Of a stretch of 64,000 nucleotides of DNA, positions 63,521-64,000 are shown piece after piece (position 1 is the stretch's first letter; the number at the start of each line of letters is the position of its first letter). The position numbers were made by a program, and so were the translations under genes. The notes beneath the pieces were generated by a model. It saw only the letters and a program-made list of their open reading frames with translations. It did no database searches and was not told the origin of the DNA. Source of the stretch: Burkholderia sp. Leaf177 (GTDB taxonomy: Bacteria > Pseudomonadota > Gammaproteobacteria > Burkholderiales > Burkholderiaceae); assembly GCF_001424345.1 (NCBI RefSeq), contig NZ_LMPF01000007.1:18840-82839 (forward strand). Direction: 5' to 3'.

Positions 63521-64000
63521 TGTCCACAGCGTGCAACGACAACTGTGTGGCACGCAAGAAGCACCCTCAGCGCATAACCCAGACCAGTTGAAACCCTCCC
63601 CCTCCGGCAACAGATACCCACACGCTTCGCCACAAGTGTCGGAATCCGTTAATACGGAAACCCGTCACACATATAACAACGGGTTTAGCCCATAACAGAT
63701 CAAAGCATCTTGAGCTGCAAACATCGCCGTTAGTATCGCCGCCCGTTCTGTTTGGGCGCTAGCGCGCGTAGCGCGGAGGCCTGGTTAGTGGATTCCCACA
63801 CTGGTGGCGAAGCGTGTGGGTTGCCATGAACGGAGGGGGAGGGTTTCAACAGGACGAGGTTGTTCGCTAAGGGTGCTTCTTGCGTGCCAAACAGTGGTGC
63901 TTGCACGCTGTGGACACTTAAGAATTAGCGGTGGAAAGGCGTTTTCTTTGCTTCGTTTCTTTGTCGCCGTTGGACAAAGAAATGAAGTCCCGCCACGGAC
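63436..64000. repeat. Large imperfect inverted repeat
   Basis: The left arm (63436 to about 63647) and the right arm (about 63790 to beyond 64000) are inverted copies at clearly above 75 % identity by eye. Matching blocks include gggtgcttcttgcgtgcc, ggagggggagggtttcaac and tggcgaagcgtgtgggt. The 140-bp loop contains small palindromes (aaacccgt/acgggttt at 63658-63686). Confidence 0.8.
63917..64000. repeat. Inverted copy of the 85-bp unit (cut by the window end)
   Basis: The reverse complement of the 85-bp unit with one difference (ggaaagg for ggagagg), complete except for the final base outside the window. Confidence 0.95.

Larger units (their letters stand above)
63156..64000. other. Repeat-rich non-coding region upstream of waaC
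   Basis: About 845 bases with no credible gene; the short frames here translate repeat DNA. It holds a 22-bp tandem array, two identical 85-bp units and a large inverted repeat, described separately. The promoter of waaC should lie close to 63160-63215, where the sequence includes a T7 run just before the start. Confidence 0.6.

Noticed and set aside
63321..63633. Two overlapping minus-strand frames of 61 and 69 residues
   Set aside because: Both translate the 85-bp repeat units and share the repeated peptide FSLLRFFVAVGQRNEVPPRT; no start signal or homology.

Overview
The window looks like chromosomal DNA of a Burkholderiaceae bacterium, most likely Paraburkholderia, Caballeronia or Burkholderia. 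The evidence is high GC with GC-rich third positions, the serC–DUF2059–gyrA–ompA–ubiG–gph–ssrA order, a tmRNA with the tag ANDETFALAA, a soluble NAD-linked formate dehydrogenase (fds) operon, a urt/ure urea cluster, and a waaC–kdoO–waaA lipopolysaccharide block. The genus is inferred from recognised proteins and gene order, not from a database search.

Layout. 1–7.6 kb is housekeeping: partial serC, a DUF2059 exported protein, gyrA, ompA, ubiG, gph and the tmRNA gene. 7.7–12 kb holds a secreted multidomain PIG-L deacetylase, a GT4 glycosyltransferase and a small exported protein. 12.2–18.7 kb is a regulator plus fdsGBAD (no fdsC/fdhD between fdsA and fdsD), followed by a ParD/ParE-type toxin–antitoxin pair. 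19.3–24.4 kb has an FAD monooxygenase, a CDF zinc exporter with its SmtB/CzrA-type repressor and operator, and a TPR glycosyltransferase. 24.5–37.7 kb has a CitA-like symporter, a GNAT enzyme, an unknown membrane protein with a DUF2968 protein, a PuuD-like amidotransferase with a long disordered N-terminus, a CPA2 antiporter, glnB, nadE, a FemAB-like protein, a GIY-YIG protein and ppa. 38–41.7 kb is a catabolic set: aldehyde dehydrogenase, SDR and ACS-family MFS transporter.

42–58.2 kb is a nitrogen-acquisition region: urtABCDE (urea ABC importer) and ureD, then ureABCEFG. Near-consensus sigma-54 (-24/-12) promoters precede urtA and a second block made of a polar amino-acid ABC transporter plus ureABCEFG. 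Between ureD and that second block lies a lower-GC, opposite-strand two-gene cassette: a TcmP (three-Cys-motif partner) protein and a DUF5131/Gp37-Gp68 protein with a C-x6-C-x2-C motif. TcmP has methyltransferase-like motifs. This pair has no established function and is the best candidate here for an undescribed system.

58.4–63.2 kb is lipopolysaccharide assembly: a GT4 enzyme, waaA (Kdo transferase), a Kdo 3-hydroxylase and waaC (heptosyltransferase I). The last 850 bases are non-coding repeats: a 22-bp tandem repeat, two identical 85-bp tandem units, and a large imperfect inverted repeat whose right arm runs off the window.
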